Origin: Proteiniclasticum sp043951855
Lineage (GTDB): Bacteria; Bacillota; Clostridia; Clostridiales; Clostridiaceae
NCBI RefSeq assembly: GCF_043951855.1
Contig: NZ_JBINJW010000005.1
Coordinates: 62,001 to 126,000, forward strand
Direction of reading: 5' to 3'
Length of the DNA: 64,000 nt
Of the stretch, positions 43,201 through 51,065 are shown piece by piece. The notes under the pieces were generated by a model. The model saw only the letters and a program-made list of their open reading frames with translations, ran no database searches and was not told the origin of the DNA. The translations under genes were made by a program, and so were the position numbers. Positions within the stretch are counted from its first letter, which is position 1. Every line of letters starts with the position of its first letter.

Positions 43201-44346
43201 ATGAAAGAAATTCTGAGAATGACCCCCGGTCCCACTTATGTTACAGAAAGGGTAAGAAAAGCCATGGCCATGCCGATTCTGAATCCGGACATGGAGGAGA
43301 CGTTCTTTGAAAAATACAGAAGCACCCAGAAACTTCTTCAGAAAATCTACAAGACGGAAGAAGAAGTGCTGATCTTAAACGGAGAAGGAATCCTGGGTCT
43401 GGAAGCCGCCTGTGCATCACTGATTGAGCCTGGTGACAAGGTCCTCTGCATCGACAATGGAATATTCGGTCATGGATTCATCGATTTCGTGAAGCTCTAT
43501 GGCGGGGATGTCACGGTCTTTGAAAGTCCCTATGATGAGGCGGTGGATGTGAAGAAGCTGGAGGATTTTCTTCGGGAGCATCATGACTTTAAGCTGGCCA
43601 CACTGGTTCACTGCGAAACACCTGCAGGCATCACGAATCCCATGGACAGAATCTGTCCGCTCCTGAAATCCCACGGGATTCTTTCTATAGTGGACAGTGT
43701 ATCTGCCATGGTGGGAGAACCCATGGAGATGGACAAGTGGAAGATGGATGTGGTTCTCGGTGCATCCCAGAAATGCATCTCAGCTCCTCCGGGGCTGACT
43801 CTGGTGGGCATCAGCAAAGATGCAAGAGGAGCCATGAAGGCGAGAACAGTGCCAGTGGCGGGATTCTATCTCAATCTCATGATCTTTGACGGATGGTATG
43901 AAAACAGATGGTTTCCCTATTCTCAGCCGGTGAGTGATATCTACGCTCTGGAAGAAGCCTTGAAGGTGATTCTGGAAGAGGAAGAAATAGAGAAGCGTCA
44001 CAGCGTTCTGGCCGAAGCCACAAGGAAAGCTGTGACTGGAGCAGGTCTTGCGCTTTATGCCAAGAGCGGCTTTGCATCTACGGTGAGCACCATTTTACTG
44101 CCTGAAGGCATTTCATTCAGTATGCTGAAAGACGAGATGCTTGAAGCGCACGGGATTCTCATAGGAGGAGCCTTTGACTATCTGGGAAACCAGGTGTTTC
44201 GCATCGGACACATGGGAGAAAATGCAAGAGAAGAAAAATTATACAGAACACTGAAAGCACTCCATCTTTCCTTCACTGCCCTAGGAGTGGAGATGAAAAA
44301 GCCCATGCATGAGCTGTTCGTGACGGAAATGGGGGAAAGAGCGTAA
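43201..44346 (+). CDS. class V aminotransferase (alanine-glyoxylate type)
   Basis: A 381-residue PLP enzyme. It starts MTPGPTYVTERVRKAMA, the standard alanine/serine-glyoxylate aminotransferase opening. The PLP Lys is in the segment VVLGASQKCISAPPGLTLV, with the preceding Asp in IVDSVSAM and His in LATLVHCETPAGI. The family includes serine-glyoxylate, alanine-glyoxylate and purine-catabolic ureidoglycine aminotransferases. The next gene encodes an acetyltransferase that starts two bases after its stop, so the pair is coupled. Confidence 0.88.
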   Translation: MKEILRMTPGPTYVTERVRKAMAMPILNPDMEETFFEKYRSTQKLLQKIYKTEEEVLILNGEGILGLEAACASLIEPGDKVLCIDNGIFGHGFIDFVKLYGGDVTVFESPYDEAVDVKKLEDFLREHHDFKLATLVHCETPAGITNPMDRICPLLKSHGILSIVDSVSAMVGEPMEMDKWKMDVVLGASQKCISAPPGLTLVGISKDARGAMKARTVPVAGFYLNLMIFDGWYENRWFPYSQPVSDIYALEEALKVILEEEEIEKRHSVLAEATRKAVTGAGLALYAKSGFASTVSTILLPEGISFSMLKDEMLEAHGILIGGAFDYLGNQVFRIGHMGENAREEKLYRTLKALHLSFTALGVEMKKPMHELFVTEMGERA

Positions 44347-44347
44347 G

Positions 44348-44776
44348 ATGAATGGAGGAACCATGGAGCGAAGCACAAGAGAAGACTGCAGGTTCATCGA
44401 CGACGGGATTGTGGCATACAATAAGGAAAAGGTTCCTTTCACACAGGAGCCGGCATTCATCCCGGTGAATCGGGTCGTGAGAAATGAAGAGGGTGAAATC
44501 CTCGCAGGGATAAACAGCGTGATCTACTGCTGGAGAGTGATGGCCATCGATGTGCTCTGGGTGAAAGAAGAGTTTAGAAAGATGGGATACGGAGAGCGGC
44601 TCCTCCAGGAGATGGAAAATGTGGCGAAAGAAGAAGGCTGCAGCATGATTCATCTGGATACCTTCGACTTTCAGGCGAAAGACTTCTATAGTAAGAACGG
44701 CTTTGAGGTTTTCGGCGTTCTTGAGAACTGCCCGCCAGGTCACACAAGATACTACATGAAAAAAGATATGGGATAG
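44348..44776 (+). CDS. GNAT-family N-acetyltransferase
   Basis: A 142-residue GNAT: acetyl-CoA motif A is WVKEEFRKMGYGERLLQEMENVA, followed by IHLDTFDFQAKDFYSKNGFEVFGVLENCPPGHTRYYM, a pattern shared with GNAT proteins that end in the -H-x-[RY]YYM-KK signature. Start ATG 44348, with GGGGGAAAG as ribosome binding site in the end of the aminotransferase gene. Substrate unknown; it may be linked to an amino acid product of the neighbour. Confidence 0.85.
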   Translation: MNGGTMERSTREDCRFIDDGIVAYNKEKVPFTQEPAFIPVNRVVRNEEGEILAGINSVIYCWRVMAIDVLWVKEEFRKMGYGERLLQEMENVAKEEGCSMIHLDTFDFQAKDFYSKNGFEVFGVLENCPPGHTRYYMKKDMG

Positions 44777-44848
44777 AAGAGTTATGGAAGCAGGAGATGG
44801 GAAAAGTGGCCTGCAAGTAAGATCGAAATATGAAAACGGGGGTGCACA

Positions 44849-45025
44849 TTGAGAAAAAAACCGCATATTCTGACCCTGCTGGGCATCGGAATCTATGTGA
44901 TCTATTCCCTGGTCAACCGCTTTGTCTATGAAATTCCTGACAGAGCAGCACTGCCGCTGGTAGTGGTCTCCATGGCTATGATTGTGGTCGGAGCCTTGAT
45001 CAGTCAGAGAAAACAGAAATCATGA
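44849..45025 (+). CDS. small membrane protein (58 residues)
   Basis: A TTG at 44849, four bases after a strong GGGGGTG site, opens a 58-residue protein with two hydrophobic spans (LTLLGIGIYVIYSLV and LPLVVVSMAMIVVGALI) and a basic C terminus (SQRKQKS). It lies 72 bases after the acetyltransferase gene and ends just before a terminator, so it is a plausible last gene of that transcript. No family recognised. Confidence 0.6.
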   Translation: MRKKPHILTLLGIGIYVIYSLVNRFVYEIPDRAALPLVVVSMAMIVVGALISQRKQKS

Positions 45026-45036
45026 AATGGATGGAT

Positions 45037-45070
45037 GAAAGAGAGCGTGCGGATGCATTCTCTTTTTTTT
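45037..45070 (+). terminator. terminator after the small membrane protein gene
   Basis: AAAGAGA at 45037 pairs with TCTCTTT, with a partly paired middle, followed by eight T (45063-45070). Confidence 0.75.
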
Positions 45071-45110
45071 GAGGAAAAAAGATTGTTAAAAAATATTTAT
45101 CAAAAACCCC

Positions 45111-45162
45111 TTTACAGGCATACCCCCCTATGGTATTATCTAAACATACCTGGAGGGGGTAT
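45111..45162 (+). promoter_or_regulatory. promoter with two CstR/CsoR-type operators
   Basis: TTTACA (45111-45116), 17-base spacer, TATTAT (45134-45139). Two operators of identical design, ATACC-N7-GGTAT, lie at 45120-45136 (filling the spacer) and 45146-45162 (near +1). The G/C-rich centres (CCCCTAT and TGGAGGG) resemble CstR/CsoR sites. The CstR-type repressors encoded downstream are the clear candidates. Confidence 0.8.
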
Positions 45163-45225
45163 AAAGCTTCCTCCTGTTTTTTAAGCGTATGAGCAACCGA
45201 TAGATAAAAAAAGAGGGGTAATAAG

Positions 45226-45519
45226 ATGTTTTGGAATAAGACAAAATCCGTAACAACAGACGAACTTCAGGCGATACTGAAAGAGAGACCAGCCATCCTT
45301 GATGTAAGAGAACCTTATGAATTCAAGAATGGACATATTCCCGGTGCGAAGAACCTTCCACTGGCAAAGGTGGACACTTATACAGGAAAAGGTCCTGTCT
45401 ATGTGATCTGTCAGTCTGGAGCCAGAAGTTCCAGTGCAACGAAAAGGCTGACCAAAATGGGCGTGGATGCAATCAACGTCAAGGGCGGTATGAACATGTG
45501 GAAAGGAGCAAGAAAATAA
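45226..45519 (+). CDS. rhodanese-like sulfurtransferase
   Basis: A 97-residue single-domain rhodanese: ILDVREPYEFKNGHIPGAKNLPL at the start and the active-site loop VICQSGARSS with Cys at about residue 66. It moves persulfide sulfur from thiols to acceptors. First gene of the sulfur operon. Its TAA overlaps the next ATG by one base. Confidence 0.92.
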   Translation: MFWNKTKSVTTDELQAILKERPAILDVREPYEFKNGHIPGAKNLPLAKVDTYTGKGPVYVICQSGARSSSATKRLTKMGVDAINVKGGMNMWKGARK

Positions 45520-47168
45520 TGAAGATCGTAATTGTAGGTGGCGTTGCCGGTGGTATGTCAGCAGCAACCAGATTAAGAAGACTGAACGAAGATGCTGAAA
45601 TCATCATTCTGGAAAAGGGGCCTTATGTGTCCTTTGCCAACTGTGGACTGCCCTATTTCGTATCCGGGGAGATCACAAAGAGATCCAAGCTTCTGGTCCA
45701 GACACCAGAAAGCCTGCGCGGCAGATTCGAACTGGATGTAAGAGTCAATACGGAAGCGCTTTCCATAAATCCTGACAAGAAGGAGATCCTTGTAAAGGGA
45801 GAAGAAGGCGAATATGCCATCGAGTATGACAAGCTGATTCTTTCCCCAGGAGCAAGACCCTTTGTACCGAACACACCTGGACTTCCAGAAGCGAAGAATG
45901 TGTTCACCATGAGAAATGTACCGGACGTGGATGCTGTGACAGGTTTCATGAAGGATCAGGAACCTAAGAAGGCAGTAGTCATCGGGGCCGGATTCATCGG
46001 GCTGGAAATGGCGGAAGCCCTTCACAACAGAGGCCTTGATGTGAGCGTTGTGGAAATGGCGCCCCAGGTCCTTCCACCATTCGACTTTGAAATGTCCGCC
46101 TTTGTGAAAGACGAGCTGGAGAAGAACGGCATCAAGGTCTACACAGGCGTTGCAGCCAGCGGTTTCCATAATGAAGGAAAAATCGTGGAGCTTCAGAACG
46201 GTGTAAGACTGGAAAGCGATCTTACCGTCATGTCTGTTGGCGTGCTTCCTGAAAATGCACTGGCCATGACAGCCGGCATTGAGCTGGGTATGCGTGGTGG
46301 AATCCTTGTGGATGAAAACTACGAAACCAGCGTGAAGGATGTCTACGCGGTAGGCGATGCCATCATCGTGAAGAACCAGATTCTCAAAGCGGACAGCATG
46401 ATTCCACTGGCCAATCCTGCCAACAGACAGGGTAGACAGGTGGCGGATGTCATCAGCGGATACAAGAGGAAGAATAAGGGTGCCATCGGTACAGCCATCG
46501 TGAGAGTATTCGAGATGTCTGCAGCTTCCGTGGGACTGAATGAAAGACAGCTTAAGGCTGCAGATATGAAGTACAAGGCTGTGCACGTTACAGCCAACGA
46601 CCATGCGGGATACTTCCCAGGCGCATCTTCCATCTATATGAAGATGCTGTTCAATCCGGAAGATGGAACCATCTACGGAGCACAGGGCGTAGGACAGAAG
46701 GGTGTCGACAAGAGAATCGATATTCTGGCTACAGCCATCAAGGGAAATCTTAAAGTGGATGACCTCATGGAACTGGAATTCACCTATGCACCACCTTTCG
46801 GTTCTGCAAAGGATCCAGTGAACATGCTGGGCTATGCGGCAACCAATATCATGGAAGGGTTCTCGAACAACATTCAGTGGTATGAGCTGGAGGATATGAG
46901 AAAAGAAGGGGCATTCCTTCTGGATGTAAGAGACACAAGAGAAGTGGAAAGAGACGGATCCATAGAAGGATTCATGAATATTCCGATCAACGATTTAAGA
47001 GGCAGAATCAATGAGCTGCCAAAGGACAAGACTGTTGTTGTGAGCTGTGCAAGCGGACAGAGAAGCTACATGGCGGAAAGAATGCTGAAGCAGAAAGGAT
47101 TCCATGCAGTGAATCTGGATGGCGCATTCAATATCTATAGTATAGTAAAGAAAGAGGAGATTAAGTAA
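45519..47168 (+). CDS. CoA-disulfide reductase with C-terminal rhodanese domain
   Basis: A 549-residue flavoprotein fusion. FAD motif IVGGVAGGMSAA, active-site Cys42 in SFANCGLPYF, NADH-binding VIGAGFIGLEMAEAL and FAD motif VYAVGDAI; residues about 455-549 form a rhodanese (FLLDVRDTREVE, active Cys in VVSCASGQRSYMAERML). CoADR-rhodanese enzymes reduce CoA disulfide, CoA persulfide and polysulfide and are typical of CstR-regulated operons. The start is ATG 45519, which overlaps the previous stop; an upstream in-frame ATG at 45498 lies inside the previous gene. Confidence 0.94.
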   Translation: MKIVIVGGVAGGMSAATRLRRLNEDAEIIILEKGPYVSFANCGLPYFVSGEITKRSKLLVQTPESLRGRFELDVRVNTEALSINPDKKEILVKGEEGEYAIEYDKLILSPGARPFVPNTPGLPEAKNVFTMRNVPDVDAVTGFMKDQEPKKAVVIGAGFIGLEMAEALHNRGLDVSVVEMAPQVLPPFDFEMSAFVKDELEKNGIKVYTGVAASGFHNEGKIVELQNGVRLESDLTVMSVGVLPENALAMTAGIELGMRGGILVDENYETSVKDVYAVGDAIIVKNQILKADSMIPLANPANRQGRQVADVISGYKRKNKGAIGTAIVRVFEMSAASVGLNERQLKAADMKYKAVHVTANDHAGYFPGASSIYMKMLFNPEDGTIYGAQGVGQKGVDKRIDILATAIKGNLKVDDLMELEFTYAPPFGSAKDPVNMLGYAATNIMEGFSNNIQWYELEDMRKEGAFLLDVRDTREVERDGSIEGFMNIPINDLRGRINELPKDKTVVVSCASGQRSYMAERMLKQKGFHAVNLDGAFNIYSIVKKEEIK

Positions 47169-47169
47169 T

Positions 47170-47475
47170 ATGTTTAATTCAGTAATGATGGCGGAGTTCG
47201 AGCAGCTTTTAAGAAAGGGCGACCTGAACATTATAGATGTAAGAGAAATCGACGAGTTTGAATCAGGACACATCAAGGGAGCACAGCATATCGCTCTGGG
47301 AACCATTCCTGCAAATCTTGACAAACTTGAGAAGAACAAGGAATATCATGTGCTATGCCTGTCAGGAGCAAGATCCGCCATGGCATCCAAGTACCTTGCA
47401 CAGCAGGGATATAAAATCGTCAATGTAATGGGAGGCATGTCCGCGTACAGAGGAGATGTAGAGTTTGGAAGATAA
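47170..47475 (+). CDS. rhodanese-like sulfurtransferase, second copy
   Basis: A 101-residue rhodanese: NIIDVREIDEFESGHIKGAQHIALG and the loop HVLCLSGARSAMASKYL with the catalytic Cys. It starts immediately after the CoADR gene and overlaps the first CstR gene by 11 bases. It may relay persulfide sulfur from the reductase or deliver it to a different acceptor than the first rhodanese. Confidence 0.92.
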   Translation: MFNSVMMAEFEQLLRKGDLNIIDVREIDEFESGHIKGAQHIALGTIPANLDKLEKNKEYHVLCLSGARSAMASKYLAQQGYKIVNVMGGMSAYRGDVEFGR

Positions 47476-47719
47476 GAAAAGCTATATCAACCGATTGAGC
47501 AGGCTGGAAGGCCAGATCAGAGGCATCAGCAAGATGATCGATGAAGATCGGGAATGCACGGATGTGGTGACGCAGCTTTCCGCAGTGAAAGCGGGTATTG
47601 ATAAAGTCATCACACTGATGGTCACGGAAAATCTTCTCCATTGCGTTGCAGAAGAAAAGGCGGAAGACCAGAAAGACCGTGTGGAAGCGGCACTGAAACT
47701 GATTTTCAAAAGCAGATAA
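47465..47719 (+). CDS. cstR: CsoR-family repressor, CstR type (persulfide sensor)
   Basis: An 84-residue four-helix protein of the CsoR/FrmR/RcnR family (YINRLSRLEGQIRGISKMID). The conserved cysteines are Cys31 (RECTDVVTQ) and Cys60 (NLLHCV). The position of the copper-binding His of CsoR is Asn here (TENLLHC), which is the pattern of CstR, whose two Cys form a polysulfide bridge on reaction with sulfane sulfur. TTG 47465 lies within the end of the rhodanese gene. It should bind the ATACC-N7-GGTAT operators and be released by persulfides. Confidence 0.88.
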   Translation: MEDKKSYINRLSRLEGQIRGISKMIDEDRECTDVVTQLSAVKAGIDKVITLMVTENLLHCVAEEKAEDQKDRVEAALKLIFKSR

Positions 47720-47736
47720 ACTACAGTTCCAATGAG

Positions 47737-47771
47737 TACACCCAGGGGTTCATACCCTTGGGTGTATTTTT
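47737..47771 (+). terminator. terminator after the first cstR
   Basis: A 12-bp stem with one G-T pair (47737-47748 with 47755-47766) and a U-tract TATTTTT. It separates the sulfur operon from the second cstR. Confidence 0.88.
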
Positions 47772-47792
47772 CATGAACTTTTCTCTGAGCTT

Positions 47793-47801
47793 TGCTATAA
47801 T
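47793..47801 (+). promoter_or_regulatory. extended -10 promoter of the second cstR
   Basis: TGC-TATAAT extended -10 element, with no good -35. It is 63 bases upstream of the TTG start. Confidence 0.5.
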
Positions 47802-47863
47802 GGAATCAGTAAATGGAAGAAAAACTTAAAAGTATCAAGTAGGATAGTAAAGGAGACAGAACT

Positions 47864-48118
47864 TTGGCTGACAAAAAGAAGCTCATGAACAGACTAAGCA
47901 GAACAGAAGGGCAGATCCGAGGCATCACGAAGATGATCGAAGAGGACAGAGACTGCAGGGAAATCGTCATACAGCTGGCGGCAGTGCGTGCTGGGGTAGA
48001 CAAGGTGATCAATCTCATTGTCACGGAGAATCTCATGAGCTGTGTGCTCAGTGATACGGATGAAATCGACAAGAAGCAGCTGGAAGAAGCGCTGGAGCTG
48101 ATCTTCAAGCTGAAATAA
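47864..48118 (+). CDS. CsoR-family repressor, second CstR-type paralogue
   Basis: An 84-residue paralogue of the preceding repressor (LMNRLSRTEGQIRGITKMIEEDRDC). Cys31 and Cys60 are conserved, and the His position is again Asn (TENLMSCV). So it is also CstR-like rather than a copper sensor. It has its own promoter, starts at TTG 47864 after AAAGGAG, and is followed by the SprT-like gene. It might sense a different sulfur species or form mixed tetramers with the first one. Confidence 0.85.
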   Translation: MADKKKLMNRLSRTEGQIRGITKMIEEDRDCREIVIQLAAVRAGVDKVINLIVTENLMSCVLSDTDEIDKKQLEEALELIFKLK

Positions 48119-48140
48119 CACAGAGTAAGGGGGGCTTTCC

Positions 48141-48653
48141 ATGAACAAGGTCTGGAATATTGAAGATGTCAGAAAGCTCCTCGGAGAAACCGGAGAGAAG
48201 ATGGGCTTTGACTGTGCCTTTGTGCCTGTGGAAATCAGCAGCAGGATGGAGAAAACCATGGGCTCCTTTCTCTTCAGAGAAAAGGAGGGGAACATCATTC
48301 CCCATGCGTTCCGCTTTGCGCAGGTCCTTCTTTCAGGATATTATCATGAAAGCGTGGTGAGAAATGTCATCCTCCATGAGTATGCGCACTTCTATGCCAA
48401 TGTGAAGGACAACAGAAATCATAAACATGATGCCTATTTCAAAAAGGTCTGTGAAGATCTGGGGATTCCCACCCATACGTATTTCAAGGAGCTTCTCCCA
48501 AGGACAAAGAAAAACGGATATATCCTCGTTTGCTCCAAATGCGGAAGCAGGGTTGCGGCAAGAAGGAAGGTGGATTCCGTGAACATGATTCTGAGATCTA
48601 AGGTTTCAGGATGCTGTCATGCGAAGATTCGGGCGAAAAAAGCGGTCTTCTGA
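48141..48653 (+). CDS. SprT-like zinc metalloprotease
   Basis: A 170-residue protein with the HExxH site HEYAHFYAN (about residue 76) and a C-terminal zinc ribbon (CSKCGS ... CCH). SprT family proteins are intracellular metallopeptidases related to SPRTN. The ribosome binding site is GGGGGG at 48129-48134, the second six-G site of the window. Convergent with nothing; it follows the second cstR in the same direction and may share its transcript. Confidence 0.82.
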   Translation: MNKVWNIEDVRKLLGETGEKMGFDCAFVPVEISSRMEKTMGSFLFREKEGNIIPHAFRFAQVLLSGYYHESVVRNVILHEYAHFYANVKDNRNHKHDAYFKKVCEDLGIPTHTYFKELLPRTKKNGYILVCSKCGSRVAARRKVDSVNMILRSKVSGCCHAKIRAKKAVF

Positions 48654-48686
48654 AAACAGTATAGGAACTCATTATCTGGTCAGCTA

Positions 48687-48695
48687 TGATATAAT
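48687..48695 (+). promoter_or_regulatory. extended -10 promoter of pgi
   Basis: TGA-TATAAT extended -10 at 48687-48695 and a leader of about 37 bases before the ATG at 48739. No clear -35. Confidence 0.5.
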
Positions 48696-48738
48696 ATAGC
48701 TGTTAACCAAAGAAAAAATAGAAAGGCTGGTGCAATTT

Positions 48739-50079
48739 ATGTTAAAAGTAGACCTATCGAAACTTGAGGGTTTTATGAGACCTCATGAAATCGAGTATCT
48801 GGATCCGCTGGTGAAAACTGCCCATAAGATGCTTCATGACAAGACAGGAGCAGGAAATGACTTCCTTGGCTGGGTGGACCTGCCAAGAGATTACGACAAA
48901 GAGGAATTCGACCGTGTGAAGAAGGCGGCGGAGAAGATCAGAAAGGATTCTGATGTGCTCATCGTCATCGGCATCGGGGGTTCCTATCTGGGTGCCAAGG
49001 CGGCCATCGAGATGATGAGTCACCATTTCTACAACTCCCTGCCTAAGGACAAGAGAAATTCCCCTGAAATCTATTTTCTGGGACAGAACATATCCGGAGA
49101 CTATCTCAATGATGTACTGGATATCATTGAAGGAAAAGACGTTTCCGTCAATGTCATTTCAAAATCAGGAACCACCACAGAACCTGCGGTAGCCTTCAGA
49201 GTCATGAAGGACTATCTGGAGAAGAAATACGGAAAAGAAGAAGCGGCAAAGAGAATTTTCGCCACCACCGACAAGCAGAGAGGTGCTTTGAAGAGCCTGG
49301 CCACGGAAGAAGGATACGAAACCTTCGTGGTGCCGGATGACGTGGGTGGAAGATTCACCGTGCTGACACCAGTGGGACTGCTTCCGATAGCGGCTGCAGG
49401 CATCGACATCGATCTCATGATGCAGGGTGCTGCCAAGGCCAGAGAAGACTACAAGGGCGATTCCGTGAAGGACAATGAATGCTACGCTTATGCGGCTGCA
49501 AGAACAGCGCTCTACAACAGAGGAAAAGACATCGAGATTCTGGTGAACTACGAACCACAGCTGACCTTCTTCTCAGAATGGTGGAAGCAGCTCTTCGGCG
49601 AAAGTCATGGCAAGGACGGCAAGGGACTCTTCCCGGCCTCCGTCAACTTCTCCACGGACCTTCATTCCATGGGACAGTTCATTCAGGATGGAACCCGTAA
49701 TATTTTCGAGACCGTGATCAACGTGGAAAACATGAATTCCAGCTTCACCATAGAAGCCAATGAGGATAATCTGGACGGGCTGAACTTCCTGGCAGGAAAG
49801 ACCATGGACGAAGTCAACAAGAATGCATTCAAGGGTACGCTTCTGGCGCATCTGGATGGAGGCGTTCCGAACATCGTCCTGAGTCTTCGTGACAAGAAAG
49901 AGGAAAGCTTCGGCTACATCGTCTACTTCTTCGAACTGGCCAATGCCGTCAGCGGATATCTGCTGGGCATCAATCCATTCGACCAGCCTGGTGTGGAAGA
50001 CTACAAGAAGAACATGTTCGCTCTTCTCGGAAAGCCCGGCTATGAAGAGCTGAAAGAGGCTCTGGAAAAGAGACTGTAG
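48739..50079 (+). CDS. pgi: glucose-6-phosphate isomerase
   Basis: A 446-residue enzyme, the short form common in Firmicutes. It has the sugar-phosphate motif VISKSGTTTEPA, GVGGSYLGAKAAIEMMSHHF, a catalytic Glu in the segment GKDGKGLFPASVNFSTDLHSMGQFIQDG, and the C-terminal Lys region. It converts glucose-6-phosphate and fructose-6-phosphate. The start is ATG 48739; GTG 48730 is in frame but precedes the GAAAGGCTGG site. Ends with a hairpin. Confidence 0.95.
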   Translation: MLKVDLSKLEGFMRPHEIEYLDPLVKTAHKMLHDKTGAGNDFLGWVDLPRDYDKEEFDRVKKAAEKIRKDSDVLIVIGIGGSYLGAKAAIEMMSHHFYNSLPKDKRNSPEIYFLGQNISGDYLNDVLDIIEGKDVSVNVISKSGTTTEPAVAFRVMKDYLEKKYGKEEAAKRIFATTDKQRGALKSLATEEGYETFVVPDDVGGRFTVLTPVGLLPIAAAGIDIDLMMQGAAKAREDYKGDSVKDNECYAYAAARTALYNRGKDIEILVNYEPQLTFFSEWWKQLFGESHGKDGKGLFPASVNFSTDLHSMGQFIQDGTRNIFETVINVENMNSSFTIEANEDNLDGLNFLAGKTMDEVNKNAFKGTLLAHLDGGVPNIVLSLRDKKEESFGYIVYFFELANAVSGYLLGINPFDQPGVEDYKKNMFALLGKPGYEELKEALEKRL

Positions 50080-50174
50080 CTTTCGCAAGGAAAAACCGGC
50101 AGCGGATTCACGAAGAACGAAGCGGCAGAAGATATAGACCAGTAAAAAACAGAAATGAAATCAGTGAAGTGCAT

Positions 50175-50205
50175 GGAAGACCCGGAATGTTTTTCCGGGT
50201 CTTCC
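50175..50205 (+). terminator. hairpin between pgi and the pseudouridine synthase gene
   Basis: A 13-bp perfect stem GGAAGACCCGGAA (50175-50187) with 50193-50205 and a 5-nt loop. The U-tract is poor, so termination may be partial. Confidence 0.65.
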
Positions 50206-50236
50206 CCACATCATTTTCGGAAAAGGAGAAAGTAGT

Positions 50237-50959
50237 ATGGCGAAAGAAAGAGTGGATAAGGTCCTTTCCAATATGGGATTCGGAAGCAGAAGAGAAATCA
50301 AGGAGAAGATCAAGAAGAAGGTCGTCACCGTGGAGGGGGAAGTGATCACGGACCCGGGATTCAAAGTGGACCCGGAAGAGGATAAGATCATCATCGAAGG
50401 AGAAGAGGTGTTCTACAGAAAATACATCTATCTCATGATGAACAAGCCCCAGGGGGTGGTGTCCGCCACCTTCGACAATCACGATGAGACGGTGATCGAT
50501 CTTCTGCCCTTTGACTACAAGGCCTTTGATCCTGCCCCTGTGGGCAGGCTGGACAAGGATACCGTAGGGCTTCTTCTCATCACCAACGACGGGGAAATGA
50601 ATCATAAACTGCTCTCGCCCAAGAGTCATGTGGACAAGGTCTACTATGCCTATCTTGAGAAAGAGGCGAGCGAGGAGGATGTGAAGGCCTTTGAAAAGGG
50701 GGTGGTCCTCTCGGACGGATACAAGTGCATGCCGGCAGGTCTTGAGATCTTCGAGGAAGATGCCAAGGAAGTGCATGTGACTTTAAGAGAAGGGAAGTTT
50801 CATCAGGTGAAGCGGATGTTTCATGCCAGAGGAAACGAAGTGACCTACCTTCAGAGAGTCTCCTTCGGGCCGCTGAAGCTGGATGAGGACCTGGAAGAAG
50901 GAGACTTCCGGGAACTCACGGAAGAGGAGCTTTCCGCCCTCACAAATGTAAATAATTAA
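50237..50959 (+). CDS. RsuA-family 16S rRNA pseudouridine synthase
   Basis: A 240-residue enzyme: N-terminal S4 RNA-binding domain (RVDKVLSNMGFGSRREIKEKI), then the pseudouridine synthase core with catalytic Asp in GRLDKDTVGLLLIT (about residue 104) and the KVYYAYLE and FHQVKRMF motifs. This arrangement is the RsuA/RluB/E/F group; the 'MNKPQGVVSA' segment is typical of RsuA, which makes pseudouridine 516 in 16S rRNA. The target site cannot be proved from the sequence. ATG 50237 has AAGGAG. Confidence 0.9.
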   Translation: MAKERVDKVLSNMGFGSRREIKEKIKKKVVTVEGEVITDPGFKVDPEEDKIIIEGEEVFYRKYIYLMMNKPQGVVSATFDNHDETVIDLLPFDYKAFDPAPVGRLDKDTVGLLLITNDGEMNHKLLSPKSHVDKVYYAYLEKEASEEDVKAFEKGVVLSDGYKCMPAGLEIFEEDAKEVHVTLREGKFHQVKRMFHARGNEVTYLQRVSFGPLKLDEDLEEGDFRELTEEELSALTNVNN

Positions 50960-51029
50960 TGGTTTACATCTCGCTTTATCAAAATGTAAAGGTTTCAAAA
51001 TGTCAGGTTCTGAAACTTCCTGAAAACCG

Positions 51030-51059
51030 TTGAAAATGAAGAGAAAGATGGATTATAAT
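51030..51059 (+). promoter_or_regulatory. promoter of the candidate small RNA
   Basis: -35 TTGAAA (51030-51035), 18-base spacer, -10 TATAAT (51054-51059). Predicted start near 51066. It is separated from the pseudouridine synthase gene by 70 bases. Confidence 0.65.
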
Positions 51060-51065
51060 CATTCA

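Noticed and set aside
45573..46604. Antisense frame (343 codons) over the CoA-disulfide reductase gene
   Set aside because: Opposes a well-defined enzyme with catalytic motifs; composition typical of an antisense shadow.
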